In this document: piece by piece, positions 20,418 to 28,897 of the stretch
Position numbering within the stretch: the stretch's first letter is position 1
How the letters are laid out: each line of letters starts with the position of its first letter
Assembly (NCBI RefSeq): GCF_002871795.1
Contig: NZ_PNHL01000001.1
Coordinates: 164,797-228,796 of the forward strand
Direction: 5' to 3'
Source of the DNA: Brachybacterium sp. UMB0905
GTDB lineage: Bacteria; Actinomycetota; Actinomycetes; Actinomycetales; Dermabacteraceae
Length of the DNA stretch: 64,000 nucleotides
Program-made: the position numbers and the translations under genes
Notes under the pieces: generated by a model
Told to the model about the DNA's origin: nothing
The model's database searches: none
The model's input: only the letters and a program-made list of their open reading frames with translations

Positions 20418-22520
20418 ATGACAACTGCCACCACCCCGCCATCCGCCCCTGCCCGATTCCGCCCCGATCTGCATGGGCTGCGCGGCCTCGCCATCGGCCT
20501 GGTGGTCCTCTACCACGTGTTCGCCGATCGGGTCTCCGGCGGCGTGGACGTGTTCCTGTTCCTCTCCGCGTTCCTGCTGGTGGGCACGTTCGTGCGGCGC
20601 GCCGATGCCGGGGAGCCGATGCGCCCGGCCGCGTACTGGGCCCGGGCCTTCAAACGTCTGCTGCCACCTGCCGCGGTGACGGTGCTGCTCACGCTGCTGG
20701 CGGTACGGCTGCTGCTGCCGGCCGAGCGGTGGATGCCCGCGATCACCGATGCCTTCGGCTCCCTGCTGCAGGTGGAGAACTGGGTGCTGATCCACCGCGG
20801 CGTGGACTACTACGCCCCCGAGCAGTCCGGGGCGTCCCCCTTCCAGCACTTCTGGTCGCTATCCGTGCAGGGGCAGATCTTCCTGCTGTGGCCGCTGCTG
20901 ATCGCACTCACGGTGACGATTGCCCGCGCCCTGGGCCGATCCGTGCGCAGGGCGCTGGTGATCCTGTTCCTGCTGCTCCTGGTCTCCTCGCTGGCCTGGT
21001 CGATCCACTCCACCGCGACGCAGCAGACCATCGCGTACTTCGACACCGCCGCCCGGGCCTGGGAGCTCGCCGCCGGATCGCTGCTGGGGATCCTCCTACC
21101 GGCGTGGGAGCAGCGGCGCGCCACCGGCCGCCCTCGCGGACGGCACCGAGCGGTGCGACGTTCCCGGTCCGCACCCGCCGCCGTGATCGGCTGGTTCGGG
21201 CTCATAGCGCTCATCTCCTGCGGCCTGCTGCTGGACGTGCAGGGGGCCTTCCCCGGGTGGATCGCCGCCTGGCCGCTGGGCGCGGCGGCGCTCGTGCTGT
21301 GGGTAGGCCGCACAGGACATCGCTTCGGCCCGGACCGCTTCCTCTCCTCGGCGCCCCTGCGCTTCCTCGGCGACGTCTCCTATGCGCTCTACCTGGTGCA
21401 CTGGCCGCTGCTGACCCTCCACCTGGTGCGCACGGGCGCGGAGCGCGCCGATCCGGTGACCGGCGCGGCCATCATCCTGCTGTCCCTGGTGCTGGCCTGG
21501 CTGCTAACACGCTTCGTGGACACGCCGTTCCGGCGCTGGCGGTGGGCGGGAGCACGGGCCCGCCGCTCCGGTCTGGTGGTGCTCAGTGTGCTCGTGCTCG
21601 CTCTGCTGCCGGTGCTCGGTGTGCAGCAGCAGCTGCTGGCCGCCCAGAAGGCAGCCCTCGAACAGGCCGGAACCCGCCATCCGGGTGCCCGCGTCCTGGC
21701 TCCGGACTGGGCCGGGGATCCCGCGATCTCTGACCCGATGGTCGAGCCGCTGCCCACTGCGGCCCTGGTCTCCCGGGACCGGGGGTAGCTCGACGGGCCC
21801 TGCACCGGGCCGCTCACCCCCACGGATCCGGACCTCGCCGAGGACTGCCGTATGAGCGCGCCTGATCCGGCTGGGCCCGATGCACCGGTGCTGCTGGTGC
21901 TAGGGAATTCCCGCGCCGAGCAGGCGGCGATGAGCGTGGTGGAACCCGCCCGGGAACACGGCTGGCAGGTGGTGCTGATCCGTCAGCGCAGCTGCCCCTT
22001 TATTCCCGGCGAGAGGGACCTCGTCAGCCCGGAATGCGCCGAGCACAATCAGGCCGCTCTCGCATATCTGCAGCAGATCTCCCCCACGGCGGTGATGCTC
22101 GAGACCACCCGCTCATCCTCCGGCCAGCCCGAGGTGGCGAGCCCTGTCCTGGAGGAGACCGTCGGCGATCTCCTGGCCGACGGGATCGCGGTGATCGCCC
22201 TGCGCACCACTCCCCGTTTTGCAGAGAATCCCAACGCGTGCCTCAGCAAGGGTGGGGACATCGCCTCCTGCACACTGACGCAGGACCAAACCCTCCTGGC
22301 GCCAGAGCGCCCTGATGCAGCCGCACTCGCGCAGCTCGCGGAGGCAGGCCCGCTGCATCCGCTGGATCTCACGCCGGTGATCTGCCCGGGAGGCGTCTGC
22401 CCGCCGGTCATCGGGAACGTCCGGGTGCACCTGGATGCATTCCACATCACCGCCACCTACAGCGCGACCATGGGCGGTGAGGTCGAGCGGCAGCTCGCAG
22501 AGTCCGGCTTCCCCTGGTGA
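20418..22520 (+). pseudogene. OafA-type acyltransferase with SGNH domain, interrupted by in-frame TAG
   Basis: ATG 20418 opens a 456-residue acyltransferase-3 membrane domain (RPDLHGLRGL...YHVF; about ten helices) that ends at TAG 21786-21788. The same frame continues without another stop to TGA 22520. It encodes the linker LDGPCTGPLTP...EDCR and an SGNH-like domain with VLGNSRAEQA and LDAFHITATYS. The junction aligns with the CGGPWKPEE...TC linker of the intact paralogue at 7995-10646, so this is one gene of 700 codons with a single nonsense codon. Products could be a membrane domain alone plus a fragment reinitiated at ATG 21852, a readthrough protein, or nothing. It begins 22 bases after the aminopeptidase gene. 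Confidence 0.8.
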
Positions 22521-22545
22521 CGGGCCGGCACCGGTCGCGCCCGCG

Positions 22546-22821
22546 TCAGTCCTCGGCGTCTGCCCCGCCGAGCTCCCGCACCCGCAGCACGGCCTGGCGC
22601 GCCCGCTCCACCGCGTCACTCTCGGCGGGGTGCTCGCGCCGGGCGTCCTTCATGAGCTCCTCGACCTGGTAGTAGGCATCCTCGAGATGCCCGGCCTCAG
22701 CGGTGGCCTCGGCGAGCTCGGCGCGCAGGGTGATGGCCTCGTAGGTGGTGGCCTCGCCGTGCTCGAGCAGCTCGAGCAGGGAACGGGTGATCTCGTGGAC
22801 GCGCTGCTGGGGTGTGCTCAT
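22546..22821 (-). CDS. small helical protein of unknown function
   Basis: A 91-residue acidic, almost entirely helical protein (MSTPQQRVHEITRSLLELL...) with a TPR-like A/L/E pattern at about residues 30-85 and no Cys, signal peptide or membrane segment. The start at 22821 is supported by GGAGG five bases upstream. It is divergent from the HemD-like gene at 22895 and convergent with the interrupted acyltransferase. I do not recognise a family; a protein-binding adaptor is possible but unsupported. Confidence 0.7.
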   Translation of the reverse strand: MSTPQQRVHEITRSLLELLEHGEATTYEAITLRAELAEATAEAGHLEDAYYQVEELMKDARREHPAESDAVERARQAVLRVRELGGADAED

Positions 22822-22881
22822 GATTCCTCCACGGTGGGGCGGGTGCCCGATGATGCTACGTCGGCGCCCCTCCTGCTCCGG

Positions 22882-22887
22882 CACAAT
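22882..22887 (+). promoter_or_regulatory. candidate leaderless promoter of the extra HemD-like gene
   Basis: CACAAT ends 7 bases before ATG 22895. The alternative in-frame ATG at 22886 overlaps this box, so the promoter, if real, selects 22895 as start. The same GCACAATGG string occurs before hemE. Confidence 0.45.
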
Positions 22888-22894
22888 GGAGCCC

Positions 22895-23647
22895 ATGACC
22901 TCATCGCGTGGCCTGCCCATCCTGGTCCCCGATCCCGTCGGCACCGCCGGGACGCTGCTGGCCGCGCTGCGCGAGGCGGAGCTCACGGTGGACCACTCCC
23001 CCTTCGTGGAGCTGCGCGCGCAGCGGGATGGGGATGTGCGGCGCGCCCGCGAGCGCCTGACTGCCGAGGAGGTCGCACTGCTGCTGCTCACCACGCCGCT
23101 CGATGCCGAAGTGCTGCTCGCCGATCCCACGGCGTCACTGCCGGAGGGCACGGCGATCGCCGCTGCCGGGGAGGATGCCGCCACCGCAGTGACTGAGCTC
23201 GGCCTCGCGGTGAGCCACCATCTTCCCGAGCCGCTGGAGGCGCTGCTCGCTGCTCTCCCTGCCCCCGCGGAACCGGGCGCAGCTGCGCTCGTCGCGGGAT
23301 CGGCGGCCCTGAATCCGGCGCTCGCCCGGGCCCTGACGGCAGCAGGCTGGAGCGTGGAGGTGGTCGCGACGCATCGGCCCCGCAGCGTGCACCTGGATGC
23401 GCAGGTGGTGCGGGATCTGCGGTTGCACGGCTACGGCGCCGTGGTGCTCACCGAGCCGCTGCTCGCGGACCTCGTCGGCAGCCTCGGGGTGCATCGGGAC
23501 ATCCGCGTGATCTCCCGCGATCCCGCCACGACCCGCGCCGCTGAGGCCCGCGGCCTCGTGGTCCACGGGCAGGCGCAGACCCCGGATGCTGCCGGGCTTG
23601 CGGCGGCGGTGCGCACGGCGCTCGATGCGCGAAGCTCCGCGGGCTGA
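22895..23647 (+). CDS. uroporphyrinogen-III synthase-like (HemD domain) protein, second copy
   Basis: The 250-residue protein has the two-lobed HemD layout: GLPILVPDPVGTAGTLLAALREAEL opening, VVLTEPLLADLVGSLGV in the second lobe and an ending like HVHGQAQTPDAAGLAAAV. HemD cyclises hydroxymethylbilane to uroporphyrinogen III. A clearer hemD lies inside the heme operon at 31101-31865, so this copy may be an additional synthase or have a different role. HemD sequences diverge strongly and have few invariant residues, so activity cannot be judged. It is followed 5 bases later by an unknown small gene and stands opposite hemA's 3' end. Confidence 0.55.
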   Translation: MTSSRGLPILVPDPVGTAGTLLAALREAELTVDHSPFVELRAQRDGDVRRARERLTAEEVALLLLTTPLDAEVLLADPTASLPEGTAIAAAGEDAATAVTELGLAVSHHLPEPLEALLAALPAPAEPGAAALVAGSAALNPALARALTAAGWSVEVVATHRPRSVHLDAQVVRDLRLHGYGAVVLTEPLLADLVGSLGVHRDIRVISRDPATTRAAEARGLVVHGQAQTPDAAGLAAAVRTALDARSSAG

Positions 23648-23652
23648 GCCGC

Positions 23653-24042
23653 ATGGACATCAACCCGTATGAGACCCGGCTGCGGATGCTGCAGCTGCAG
23701 GATGGCGTGCAGATGCAGCGGGAAGCGGTGCCGGATGAGGAGACCGCCGGCTGCCCCGGCTGCCCCTATTTCTGGTCCTGCCCGGTGCCGCATCGCGGCG
23801 AGGAGATCCGCTCCGCACCCGAGGTCGATGCCACGCAGCTGGAGGAGATGACGGCGCGGCGCCGCGCCTTCCGGCCGCATGATGAGTCCGATATCGGCTG
23901 GACGGACCGCTGGGTCGATGAGGACGGGCTGCACCTGGACCCCGAGGAGATCGAGGAGATCGAGGACGTCACCGCGCAGGATTCCGCCCCGGTGACGGGC
24001 CGACGGCGGCGCGAGCGCCGCAGGTTGTTCCGTCGGCGCTGA
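23653..24042 (+). CDS. small cysteine-containing protein of unknown function
   Basis: A 129-residue acidic protein with the motif CPGCPYFWSC (Cys34, Cys37, Cys43), which could bind zinc or an Fe-S cluster. An Arg-rich end (RRRRERRRLFRRR) may touch membrane or nucleic acid. There is no signal peptide. It begins 5 bases after the HemD-like gene, so the two are likely cotranscribed. Its TGA abuts the hemA stop codon on the other strand, forming the palindromic GCGCTGATCAGCGC. No family recognised. A link to heme or metal handling is only positional. Confidence 0.65.
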   Translation: MDINPYETRLRMLQLQDGVQMQREAVPDEETAGCPGCPYFWSCPVPHRGEEIRSAPEVDATQLEEMTARRRAFRPHDESDIGWTDRWVDEDGLHLDPEEIEEIEDVTAQDSAPVTGRRRRERRRLFRRR

Positions 24043-25425
24043 TCAGCGCTGGGACGTTTCCGCTTCGGTCATGGCGAGTACGGGCGGGACGGTGCGGTCG
24101 GCCCGCATCCACTGCTGCTCGCTCCCGGTGTGCTCCGCGCCGGTGCGCGCAGTCCCGGGCGGCGCCGCAGCGGTGATGTCGATCCCGAACACGGTGTGGA
24201 AGGCCTGGGCGTACTGCTCGGCCCCGCCTTCGGCGGCGATGCGGCGGGCATGCTGCGCCGGTTCATGCAGCACGCGCGCGAGGATGCGACGCACGGATCG
24301 CTCCACCTGGGCGGCGGTCTCGTCGGCGGCATCGCGGTGCAGACGGTCGATCTCCGCCTGCGCGGCCTCGGCCACCTTTTGGCGGAGGGCGGCGGTGGCC
24401 GGATCCAGGCGGCGGGCCTCGCAGCGGGCGGTGAATGCCGCCACGTGCTCGGTGACGATCTGCTGGGCCTGGGCGTATGCGGCCTGGTCAGTGGGCGGTA
24501 GCTTGCGTCGCAGATCCGCCAGCCCCAGGACGCTCACGCCCGCGAGATCCGCCACGCCGGGGTGGACGTCCGAATGCAGCGCCAGATCCAGCACCACGGT
24601 GCGGCCGGCCCCTTCGAGATGCTCCGGGTGCAGGACGGTGCCGTGGCCGGAGCAGGCGATGATCAGGTCCGCGGCGCGCGCGGCCGCCCCCAGCTGGGTG
24701 GCGGGGATCGGGGTGATGCCGTGGCTGGCGGCGAACGTCTCCTCCCGTCCGGACAGGGAGATGACGCCGATGGCGGCGGGGTCGGTGCCGCGGCGCTGCA
24801 GTTCCGCGACGCCGAGCCGGGCGTAGGCACCGGTACCGATCACGAGCACGCGGGCGTCGGCGAGGCCGCCCAGCTGTGCGGCGGCGAGGTCCAGGGCGAT
24901 TGCGGCCCCGGAGCGGCCCGCGGCGCCGACGGGCGCCTGCGTGGTCACGGCCTTTCCGCAGCGAAAGGCGTGCTGGAACAGGTCATGCAGGAGGGTGGAG
25001 GTGCGGCCCTGGGCGCGGGCGGTTTCATAGGCGTGGCGCACCTGCCCGGCGATCTCGGCCTCCCCGATCACCAGCGAGCGCAGCCCGGAGGTCACGGCGT
25101 ACAGATGCTCCGCGACGGGGGTGTCCACGGCGGCGTCGAAGCAGGCGGCGACCTGCTCGCGCGGCAAGGAGCTGGTGGTGGCGACCGCATCGAGCACCAG
25201 GGCGATGCTGTCGTGGAAGCGGTCGGTGTCCAGGTAGATCTCCAGGCGGTTGCAGGTGGAGACCACCACCTGTCCGCGCAGCAGCGCGCCCGGGCCCTCA
25301 AGCTCCTCCTCCCGCGCGGCGGCAAGCTCGGTGAGCAGCGCGGGCAGGGAGGCCGCATCCCGGGTCAGCGCATCGAGCACCTCGAGGTCGAGGTGCTCGT
25401 GGGTGGCGCGGAGAGCGGCGAGCAT
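24043..25425 (-). CDS. hemA: glutamyl-tRNA reductase
   Basis: HemA makes glutamate-1-semialdehyde from glutamyl-tRNA with NADPH, the first step of the C5 heme pathway. The 460-residue protein has the catalytic motif VVVSTCNRLEIY (Cys58), SGLRSLVIGEAEIAGQVRHAY, and the NADPH-binding VLVIGTGAYARLG. A C-terminal helical dimerisation region ends in a variable tail. ATG 25425 (MLAALRATHEHLDLEVL) matches the usual family start; the 23 upstream open codons do not. TACACT on the minus strand at 25438-25433 leaves 7 bases to the ATG, so the mRNA is probably leaderless. It is divergent from hemE across 81 bases. Confidence 0.95.
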   Translation of the reverse strand: MLAALRATHEHLDLEVLDALTRDAASLPALLTELAAAREEELEGPGALLRGQVVVSTCNRLEIYLDTDRFHDSIALVLDAVATTSSLPREQVAACFDAAVDTPVAEHLYAVTSGLRSLVIGEAEIAGQVRHAYETARAQGRTSTLLHDLFQHAFRCGKAVTTQAPVGAAGRSGAAIALDLAAAQLGGLADARVLVIGTGAYARLGVAELQRRGTDPAAIGVISLSGREETFAASHGITPIPATQLGAAARAADLIIACSGHGTVLHPEHLEGAGRTVVLDLALHSDVHPGVADLAGVSVLGLADLRRKLPPTDQAAYAQAQQIVTEHVAAFTARCEARRLDPATAALRQKVAEAAQAEIDRLHRDAADETAAQVERSVRRILARVLHEPAQHARRIAAEGGAEQYAQAFHTVFGIDITAAAPPGTARTGAEHTGSEQQWMRADRTVPPVLAMTEAETSQR

Positions 25426-25432
25426 GAGCGCC

Positions 25433-25438
25433 AGTGTA
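25433..25438 (-). promoter_or_regulatory. candidate leaderless promoter of hemA
   Basis: Minus-strand TACACT (25438-25433) ends 7 bases before the hemA ATG at 25425, as expected if transcription starts at the start codon. Confidence 0.5.
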
Positions 25439-25491
25439 GGCACGAGACGAGGTGACGTGTCATCCCGGTGGTGTCTGATCCTTCGGGCGTG

Positions 25492-25497
25492 CACAAT
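25492..25497 (+). promoter_or_regulatory. candidate promoter of the hemE operon
   Basis: CACAAT ends 9 bases before ATG 25507, within GCACAATGGGGG. It matches the -10 candidates before the extra HemD-like gene and, on the minus strand, before the sulfolipid genes. It gives a very short or absent leader. A G-run (GGGGG) could act as a weak Shine-Dalgarno. Confidence 0.45.
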
Positions 25498-25506
25498 GGG
25501 GGCGTC

Positions 25507-26742
25507 ATGACACAGAACAGCACGTCAGAGCCCCTTTTTGGCGACACTCCGTCAGAAAAGACGCGGCATCTGTCAGATACCGAAATCGCCGCAGGCAGCG
25601 CCGCAGGCGGCGCCCCGTCGGCTGCCCCCGTCGGCCCCCGCGAAGGGGCGGGAGCCCTCCCCGCCGACCACCCCGCGACCCGCCCCACCACCGACGGTGG
25701 GGTCGCTGATTCCGCGCTGCTGGGCGAGCTGCGTGGCGTGCGCGGCCTCACACCCAGTGTGTGGTTCATGCGACAGGCCGGGCGGTCCCTGCCCGAGTAC
25801 CGGGCCGCCCGCGAGGGCACCGCGATGCTCGATGCCTGCCTCACTCCCGAGCTCGCCGCCGAGATCACCGTCCAGCCGGTGCGGCGCCACCGGGTCGATG
25901 CCGGGATCTTTTTCTCCGACATCGTGGTGCCGGTGCGCCTGGCCGGGCTCGGGGTGGAGATCCGCCCCGGCGTCGGGCCCGTGGTCGAGCATCCCCTGCG
26001 CAGCGAGGCGGATATCGCTGCGCTGCCGCAGCTCGGGGAGGACTATGAGGCGGCGCTTGCACCGATCCGTGAGGCGGTCGCGCTGACGGTGCGGGAGCTC
26101 GGCACCACGCCGCTGCTCGGTTTCGCCGGTGCCCCCTTCACGGTCGCGAGCTACCTCGTGGAGGGCGGACCGAGCCGTGACCACCTGCGCACCCGCTCCC
26201 TCATGCGCACCCGCCCGGAGCTGTGGGCGCGCCTGGCCGCCTGGGTCGCTGAGCTCTCCGGACGGTTCCTGCGCGCCCAGGTGCTCGCCGGCGCCTCCGG
26301 GGTGCAGCTGTTCGACTCCTGGGTGGGGTCGCTCAGTGCCGCCCAGTACCTCGGGCACGTCCAGCAGCACTCCGCCGCCGCGTTCGCGCATGTGGCCGAC
26401 CTGCCGGTGCCGCGCATCCACTTCGGGGTGGGCGCGGCGCATCTGCTGGGGCCGATGCACGCCGCGGGTGCGACCGTGATGGGCGTGGATCACCGCCTGC
26501 GCCTGGACACGGCGATCGCTGCGCTCCCCGAGGGCACCCCGGTGCAGGGCAATATCGACCCCGCCGTCCTGTTCAGCTCCGAGCAGGTGCGCCAGGCCGA
26601 GGCCCTGGATGTGCTCGCGGCCGGTGCCGGTGCGAGCGGCCACGTGGTGAACCTGGGGCACGGCGTGCCGCCGGAGACCGATCCGCAGGTCCTCACCGAT
26701 CTCGTCGCCTTCCTGCATGAGCAGCGTCGGGAGCCGCGATGA
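25507..26742 (+). CDS. hemE: uroporphyrinogen decarboxylase
   Basis: HemE removes four carboxyls from uroporphyrinogen III to give coproporphyrinogen III. The catalytic barrel starts near residue 69 with the substrate loop SVWFMRQAGRSLPEYR, followed by FSDIVVPVRLAGLGVEI, GFAGAPFTVASYLVEGG, QLFDSWVGSLS and LGHGVPPETDP, all typical. Unusually, about 68 residues of Ala/Gly/Pro-rich sequence precede the core. The candidate promoter just before ATG 25507 suggests this tail is translated. The last codon region overlaps cgoX by 4 bases (ATGA), opening a heme operon running to hemB. Confidence 0.95.
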   Translation: MTQNSTSEPLFGDTPSEKTRHLSDTEIAAGSAAGGAPSAAPVGPREGAGALPADHPATRPTTDGGVADSALLGELRGVRGLTPSVWFMRQAGRSLPEYRAAREGTAMLDACLTPELAAEITVQPVRRHRVDAGIFFSDIVVPVRLAGLGVEIRPGVGPVVEHPLRSEADIAALPQLGEDYEAALAPIREAVALTVRELGTTPLLGFAGAPFTVASYLVEGGPSRDHLRTRSLMRTRPELWARLAAWVAELSGRFLRAQVLAGASGVQLFDSWVGSLSAAQYLGHVQQHSAAAFAHVADLPVPRIHFGVGAAHLLGPMHAAGATVMGVDHRLRLDTAIAALPEGTPVQGNIDPAVLFSSEQVRQAEALDVLAAGAGASGHVVNLGHGVPPETDPQVLTDLVAFLHEQRREPR

Positions 26743-28175
26743 GCGGTGATGTGCTCGTCATCGGCGGGGGCCTTGCGGGGCTTCTCGCCGCCCGGCGTCA
26801 CCAGGCCGCTGGGCGCCGCGTCGTGCTGCTCGAGGCGGCCGATGAGGTGGGCGGGGCGATCGCCGCGCAGGACCTCGGCGGCTGCCCGATCAACAGCGGC
26901 GCCGAGGCCTACTCGATCAGCGCCGGGGCCGTCGACGCGCTGGCCGCTGAGCTGGGGCTCGAGGAGCAGATCGTCTCCCCGCGGGAGGGCCTGGGATCGC
27001 GTCTGGTCTCTGCTGCGGGGGTGCACCGGGCCCCGGCGGCGGCGCTGCTGGGCGTGCCGGCGCGGCCGCTCGCACGGGATGTGCGGGCAGTGCTGGGCTG
27101 GCCGGGGGCGCTGCGCGCCGCCCTCGAACCGCTGCTGCCGGCCCGCCTCGGCTCCCGCGACGGGGCAACCGTCGCGCAGGTGATCCAGCGGCGCCTGGGC
27201 CGACGGGTGCTCGAGCGGCTGGTCGCCCCGGTGATCGGCGGAGTGCATTCCACCGACCCCGAAAGCACCGAGTTCGCGGCTGCCGCGCCACAGCTCGCCA
27301 CCGGGCTGCGCGAGCACGGCTCCCTGGTGCGTACCGTGCGGCACCTGCGCGGGAGGAGCACCTCCAGTGCCGGGACGCGGGTGCATTCCCTGGCCCCGAC
27401 GATGGCGGCGCTGCCGGCCGCGCTGCGCGAGCAGCTGCTGGCCGGTGGGGCGCTGCTGCGCACCGGCACCCCCGCTACTTCGGTGGAGCGCACCGAGCAC
27501 ACCTGGCAGGTGCGAACCGCGGGCGGGGAGCACCTGGAGACGGCGCATCTGGTGCTCGCCTGCCCGCCGGATACCACCCGGGACCTGCTCGCCGAGGCAG
27601 CACCGGCGATCTCCACGGCGATCCCGCAGGCCCCATCGGCCCGGGTGCGCCTGGTGGCGCTGCTGCTGGACGCCCCGGCGCTGGATGCCTTCCCCTCGGG
27701 CACCGGGGCGCTCGTCGCCCCCGGCACCCCCGGGATCCGTGCGAAGGCCCTCACCCATGCGAGCGCCAAATGGGAGCACATCGCCCGCCAGCTGCACGAA
27801 GCCCTGCCGGAGCTGACTGCCCCGCACCTGGTGCGCCTGTCCTACGGCCGGCCCGGCGAGGAGCTGCCGGACCGAGAGGGCCTGGTGGACCTCGCCCTCG
27901 CCGATGCCGCCGCGATCCTCCGCACGCCGCTGACGCGCAAGCACCTGCACGATGCGGCGGTGATCGACTGGGACCGTGCCATGCGCCAACGCCTGCCCGG
28001 GCATCGCGCGGCGCTGACCCGCCTCACCGAGACCCTCGCCGCGGAGCCGACGCTCGAGCTCGTCGGCTCCTGGCGCTCGGGCACCGGGATCGACGCGATC
28101 CTCCGCGCCGAGAACGCCCCGACCACCTCCGATTCTGCCGCCACGTCTCCCACCCGTAAGGAAGGAAACCCCTGA
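26739..28175 (+). CDS. cgoX: coproporphyrinogen III oxidase (HemY-type FAD enzyme)
   Basis: This FAD protein (478 residues) begins with VLVIGGGLAGLLAARRHQ and LLEAADEVGGAI, the dinucleotide-binding and GG motifs of HemY/PPO proteins. It also has the C-terminal GSWRSGTGIDAIL. In Gram-positive bacteria with HemQ, this enzyme oxidises coproporphyrinogen III to coproporphyrin III with oxygen; I assign that role because hemQ and ferrochelatase follow. It overlaps hemE by ATGA and hemQ by one base (TGATG), implying translational coupling. A membrane span is absent, as in the soluble HemY type. Confidence 0.9.
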   Translation: MSGDVLVIGGGLAGLLAARRHQAAGRRVVLLEAADEVGGAIAAQDLGGCPINSGAEAYSISAGAVDALAAELGLEEQIVSPREGLGSRLVSAAGVHRAPAAALLGVPARPLARDVRAVLGWPGALRAALEPLLPARLGSRDGATVAQVIQRRLGRRVLERLVAPVIGGVHSTDPESTEFAAAAPQLATGLREHGSLVRTVRHLRGRSTSSAGTRVHSLAPTMAALPAALREQLLAGGALLRTGTPATSVERTEHTWQVRTAGGEHLETAHLVLACPPDTTRDLLAEAAPAISTAIPQAPSARVRLVALLLDAPALDAFPSGTGALVAPGTPGIRAKALTHASAKWEHIARQLHEALPELTAPHLVRLSYGRPGEELPDREGLVDLALADAAAILRTPLTRKHLHDAAVIDWDRAMRQRLPGHRAALTRLTETLAAEPTLELVGSWRSGTGIDAILRAENAPTTSDSAATSPTRKEGNP

Positions 28176-28879
28176 TGAGCCCCACCCCCGAAGAGATCGC
28201 CACCACCACCCGCTACACGAGCTACACGGTGTTCCGCCGGATCTCGGGCCTCACCGAGGACGGTGACCTCACGCAGGAGGCCTGCGTCACCGCCCTGGAG
28301 GAGGTGACCCAGCTGATCGAGGCCGAGGGCGCCGAGCTGCTGGGCTTCTACGACGTCTCCGGTTTCCGGGCGGATGATGACCTCATGCTGTGGCTCGCGG
28401 CCGATGAGCCCGCTGCCCTGCAGTCCGCGCTGCGGGAGTTCGAGCGCTCCGTGGCCGGGACCTGGCTGAACCGCGAGTGGGCGGCCGTCGGGGTGCACCG
28501 CCTGGCCGAGTTCGCCAAGGGGCACGTGCCCTCCTTCATGGTGCCCGGCACCGAGCGCAAGCAGTGGATCACCGTGTACCCCTTCGTGCGCAGCTACGAC
28601 TGGTACCTGCTCGAGGACGATGAGCGGAACCGGATGCTGCGCGAGCACGGGATGCTGGGCCGCGACTTCCCGCAGGTGAACGCCAACACCGTGGCCGCCT
28701 TCGCCCTCGGGGACTACGAGTGGCTGCTGAGCTTCGAGGCCGATGACCTGCATGACCTGGTGGACATGATGCGTCACCTGCGCTACTCCGATGCACGGCT
28801 GCATGTGCGCGATGAGCTGCCCTTCCACACCGGCCGCCGCCTGAACTCCCTCGCGGACGTCGCGGCGCTGCTGGCCTGA
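28175..28879 (+). CDS. hemQ: coproheme decarboxylase
   Basis: HemQ (chlorite-dismutase superfamily) converts coproheme to heme b with peroxide. The 234-residue protein has RYTSYTVFRR near the N-terminus, VYPFVRSYDWYLL with Tyr135 in the position of the catalytic tyrosine, and MLREHGMLGRDF with His158 as likely proximal heme ligand. The distal Arg of true chlorite dismutases is not expected in HemQ. GGAAGG precedes the ATG, which overlaps the cgoX stop by one base. Together with cgoX and ferrochelatase it shows that the cell uses the coproporphyrin-dependent heme route. Confidence 0.95.
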   Translation: MSPTPEEIATTTRYTSYTVFRRISGLTEDGDLTQEACVTALEEVTQLIEAEGAELLGFYDVSGFRADDDLMLWLAADEPAALQSALREFERSVAGTWLNREWAAVGVHRLAEFAKGHVPSFMVPGTERKQWITVYPFVRSYDWYLLEDDERNRMLREHGMLGRDFPQVNANTVAAFALGDYEWLLSFEADDLHDLVDMMRHLRYSDARLHVRDELPFHTGRRLNSLADVAALLA

Positions 28880-28897
28880 ACCCCCAGGAGCGACCCG

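Noticed and set aside
4296..21788. Genome-wide recoding of TAG (for example pyrrolysine)
   Set aside because: TAG ends several normal genes here (994-996, 52372-52374, 61688-61690), and neither interrupted gene is a known pyrrolysine protein family.
21786..21851. Frameshift as cause of the split acyltransferase
   Set aside because: Both halves are in the same frame; the linker between them reads sensibly, so a single stop codon is enough.
24035..24048. GCGCTGATCAGCGC palindrome as an operator
   Set aside because: It is formed by the two abutting stop codons of convergent genes and is more likely chance or a minor terminator.
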